From contig JAPFBE010000002.1 in assembly GCA_034336665.1 (NCBI GenBank), positions 10,152,146-10,216,145 on the forward strand: a stretch of 64,000 nucleotides of DNA, read 5' to 3'. The notes under the pieces were generated by a model. It made no database searches, was not told the DNA's origin, and worked only from the letters and a program-made list of their open reading frames with translations. The position numbers were made by a program, and so were the translations under genes. Origin of the DNA: Luscinia megarhynchos (Eukaryota; Chordata; Aves; Passeriformes; Turdidae). Positions 61,223 through 64,000 of the stretch are shown piece after piece. Numbering within the stretch: position 1 is the stretch's first letter; each line of letters begins with the position of its first letter.

Positions 61223-62504
61223 AGACCTCATTGTGCTGGGGCAGCACCTGTTTCTTCTGGCTCCTCCCATCCATCCCTCTGCCACTGGAAAGCTCCACAT
61301 GGAGCCTGGGCTGGCGAAGGACGACGGAATGTGGTCTGGCAGCCGCAGGGAAGCATGCACTCCCTATCCCAGCTCCTCCACCCTGGCAGGTCCACAGGCC
61401 TCCCTGGGTCCCTGGCTGCCCCCACAGGCACAACTTCTGCCCTGGGGAATAAGGGAATAAGGTGGTTTCTCCTCCAGCTCCCAGCTGAGGTGGCTCACCT
61501 CGCTTCCCAAAAGGGTGCAGCGGGTGGCAGGAGAAACAAGTTAATTTTGCTCACAAAAGCTTCGGTGGCTCGTTACAGAAATGGAGCCTTCAAAAATATT
61601 GCTAAAATATGAATGTTTTGCAGGGGTTGCCACAGAAACTTGTAGAGCATATAATCCAAAATAGGATGTCTAGACAAACTCCTACTGTCTGACCTTTTAT
61701 GTATTTCCTAATCCAGCCAATCTTGCCAAGCAAATTGGTGACTAAGCAGCAATTCCCTTTACACGGTGTCGTAAAGGCCTGACAAGGCCCAGGTCACGGT
61801 TATAAATTTCAGTCTGGCTACTTCAGCAATTCTGGGCTTCCTTTACCAGCACGGCTCCCGTGTGGTTTCTGGGCTATGATGTGTGCTCTGGATCATCGTG
61901 AAGTAATTTTGGGGCTGTAAAATCCAAAAGCCGCAGCTCCGCAGCGAAACAGAGAGCACTTTCATCCCGCAGGACCCCAGAGTTTACATAAAATTGTAAA
62001 ATAGGGAGGCTGGAGAGAGTCTCAGGTGAAAGCAGAATGAAAGACAGCGGCCCAGAGCCTGCAGCAGCTGCTTTCTTCTGGGGACTGGGGCTAGCTAAAC
62101 CCTTTTTCCCAGAGCCCCAGGTGCTGACTGCCCAGAGCCAGCAGCACCAGCATGTCATGGAGTTCCTTCTGCGCCAGGTTCCCATTTTCTCCTCCTTGAA
62201 CAAGCCCTTTTGTTTCCCTTTGTTTCCCAGAAGTAGCCCTACACAAAAAGGCTTCCATCCTCCCATCACAGCAGAAAATAAACAAAGTGCCCTTCATTTA
62301 TCGGCATGGTCAGATTCCAAAAGAATCCAAAAAAATGACATTAAAAACAGATAAGGAGGCAGGGGCATTGACTCAATATTCACTAGCACTTAAAAAAGCT
62401 GTGTAGCACATTGGTGTAACTCAGAATACTCTGGGATTTGGTAGCAGTTCCCATGATGCAGCAGTAAGCAGCCTGTGTGCATACATGCCTTTGTATACAT
62501 ACAA
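61223..62504. other. Intergenic, GC-richer with a CpG-retaining patch
   Basis: 61223-61450 is GC-rich with no recognised repeat. 61750-61985 keeps several CpGs (CACGGTGTCGT, GCACGGCTCCCGT, AAGCCGCAGCTCCGCAGCG) in otherwise CpG-poor DNA. Open frames on both strands around 61874-62354 are mutual shadows with no recognised domain. Confidence 0.45.
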
Positions 62505-62985
62505 AATATCTTGGGCTGGAATGGACCTTAAAGGAATCTCGTTCCAACTCCTCTGCAATGGGCAAGGACACTTTCCACTAGACCACATTGCTTAGAGCCC
62601 TGTCCAACCTGGCCTTGAACACCTCCAGGAATGGGGCACCATTCGGAGTAACCTGTGCCTCACCATCCTCTGAGAAAAGAACTTCCAAAGATTTTATCTA
62701 AATCTCTCATCTTTTAGTTTAAAACCATTGTTCTGTCACTATCTGCCCTTGTAAAAATTATTTCTCCCTTCCTTTTGGCGAGGCCCCATTTAAGTACTGA
62801 AAGGAGCTGTAAGGTCTCCTCAGAACCTTCTCTTTTCCTGGCTGAACAACCTCAGATCTCTCAGCCTGGCCTCATAGGACAGGTGCTCCTTCCCTCTGAT
62901 CAGTCTTCGTGTCCCTACTTTGGACCTGCTCTAAGAGGTCCACATCACTCTTGTGCTGAGGACCCCAGATGTGGTGATGCACAAG
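62505..62985 (-). mobile_element. CR1 LINE 3' end, ~480 bp, minus orientation
   Basis: GGGCTGGAATGGACCTTAAA, TCGTTCCAACTCC, CACTTTCCACTAGACCACAT, CAACCTGGCCTTGAACACCT, CCAGGAATGGGGCACCAT, GGCTGAACAACCTCAGATCT, CTCATAGGACAGGTGCTCC, then CCCAGATGTGGTGATGCAC. All antisense CR1 in order. The octamer tail is missing at 62505. Confidence 0.9.
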
Positions 62986-64000
62986 CTTATGAAAGGTGAA
63001 TAGATTTTTACAACAAAAATAATCTGAAGCAGCAACTTTTATTTTTTTTAATATTTTGTTCCACATTGCCCATTCCTCTCTTCCCATAGAGCAAGATTTA
63101 AGGGGTTGTACTTAGGTTTAAGATAGGAAGGCTGCCATGGACAGTGAACTGAGACTGAATGTATTGGTGTTTCTGAGTTAAGGTGTCCCGGGTACACGTT
63201 CTGGTAAGTGTAAGGAAGTCTTGTACACACTTCAGGGACAGGCTTGCACAACACATATGTTACTGAGCTGAGAGCAAGTGTGAGAGAGAGAAAAGAGAGC
63301 TATTGTCAGAAGAAAATAGGAGGGAATTACTAAAAAAAAGAGTGACATTAATTTCAATTTAATCAGCACATTAATAGTATCGTGCTGTACAGTATTATGT
63401 AGTGGTAATTACGCACTATGTGTATTAAACAGTGGTAAGAATTAACAACTTAGTATCTGGCCTCTCCATATAGCTTGTTATAGAGAGGTGTTGGATTTTA
63501 TATATATTTTCTGTGAACCTTAATTTTCCATGTGGTGTTTGATCAGGAAATGGAAAGCCCCTCAGGTGGAGTGCCAGGAGAAACCTTCCTGAGGAAGATG
63601 TGTTCTGCAGTGTGTGTGGAGAAGATCCCAGGGGCAAATATTTAATCTTCTGAGCCATTCACTTATGCACAATACGTTGTTTCTACTACAGAGGTTTCAT
63701 TCTTGAGAAATATTAAAAAAACAAAGGTGAAGAAAAAGACTTCTGTGATGCATGGACAATTCATACAAGTGCAAAAGAAATTAACAGCTTGTGACGAACT
63801 GGAGAAAAACAGGAGGCAAGTAAGGAAAAGCATTGCATTGAATCCAGGTCCTGCACTGGTGATAAATAATTGCTCCTTCCATCTGGAGCTTCACAAATTT
63901 CTCTTTCAAACAAACGGTTAGGCCACCACAGCAGCTGAAATCTAGAAAATTTTCCAGATCCTGCAAAATCTATCTCCTGATGGGGAGCATCAAGCAACCT
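62986..64000. other. Intergenic, nothing recognised
   Basis: AT-rich unique sequence to the right edge, with a short TATATAT run near 63500 and an A-rich patch around 63714-63740. Short open frames have no recognisable domain. Confidence 0.45.

Noticed and set aside
61010..61612. 200-codon plus-strand frame
   Set aside because: First third is antisense CR1; the rest has no recognisable domain or splice context.
3186..64000. NFATC1 3' exons, expected as the upstream neighbour by synteny
   Set aside because: No Rel-homology or C-terminal NFATC1 sequence recognised in any frame; the gene is probably beyond the right edge.
1..64000. CRISPR array, operon, phage or other prokaryotic-type system
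   Set aside because: The sequence is vertebrate: spliced exon, CpG island, CR1 LINEs and microsatellites. No evenly spaced direct repeats with unique spacers.

Overview
The window looks like a piece of a bird chromosome, most likely a songbird. It has no bacterial-style gene packing. Recognisable CR1 LINE fragments recur on both strands, and at 43338-43480 there is a SINE made of an isoleucine-tRNA-like head and a CR1-like tail, a combination described for passerines as TguSINE1. The window is mostly AT-rich single-copy DNA with one CpG island.

I can support one protein-coding exon: exon 1 of CTDP1 (FCP1, the RNA polymerase II CTD phosphatase) on the minus strand, coding at 2572-2882. It starts at a strong-context ATG with an upstream in-frame stop and ends in a canonical GTGAGT donor. 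It lies inside a CpG island (about 2390-3185) with NRF1-like, GC-box, CRE-half and ACTAYRnnnCCCR promoter motifs. Positions 1-2571 are therefore CTDP1 intron 1, and exon 2 lies beyond the left edge. Everything right of the promoter is upstream intergenic DNA. In other amniotes NFATC1 lies on that side, but I see no NFATC1 exon here.

Layout: intron 1 with a CR1 3' end against the CpG island (2088-2344); exon 1 and promoter (2572-3185); a minus-strand CR1 (3186-4290) split by a solo ERV-type LTR (3359-3940) that points toward CTDP1; a long CR1 (6195-7115) followed by a hexamer array (7168-7226); a 628-bp purine-rich pentamer tract (10656-11283); a long repeat-poor stretch to 21194; then scattered CR1 fragments (21195, 22160, 45725, 52950, 60680, 60974, 62505), AT-rich microsatellites, the SINE at 43338, and several much older relics. 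The relics are an L2-like LINE piece (26899-27190), an L1-clade reverse-transcriptase fossil (51690-52200), two CORE/MIR-like SINE relics (25128, 57911) and an L3/CR1-like 3' end (59190).

I found no new gene system. The most interesting items are the readable L1-clade fossil (birds are nearly free of L1), the sense-oriented solo LTR upstream of the CTDP1 promoter, and the compound purine tract. Unassigned intervals are described individually and I do not assign functions to them. Family names rest on sequence recognition from memory, not on a database search.
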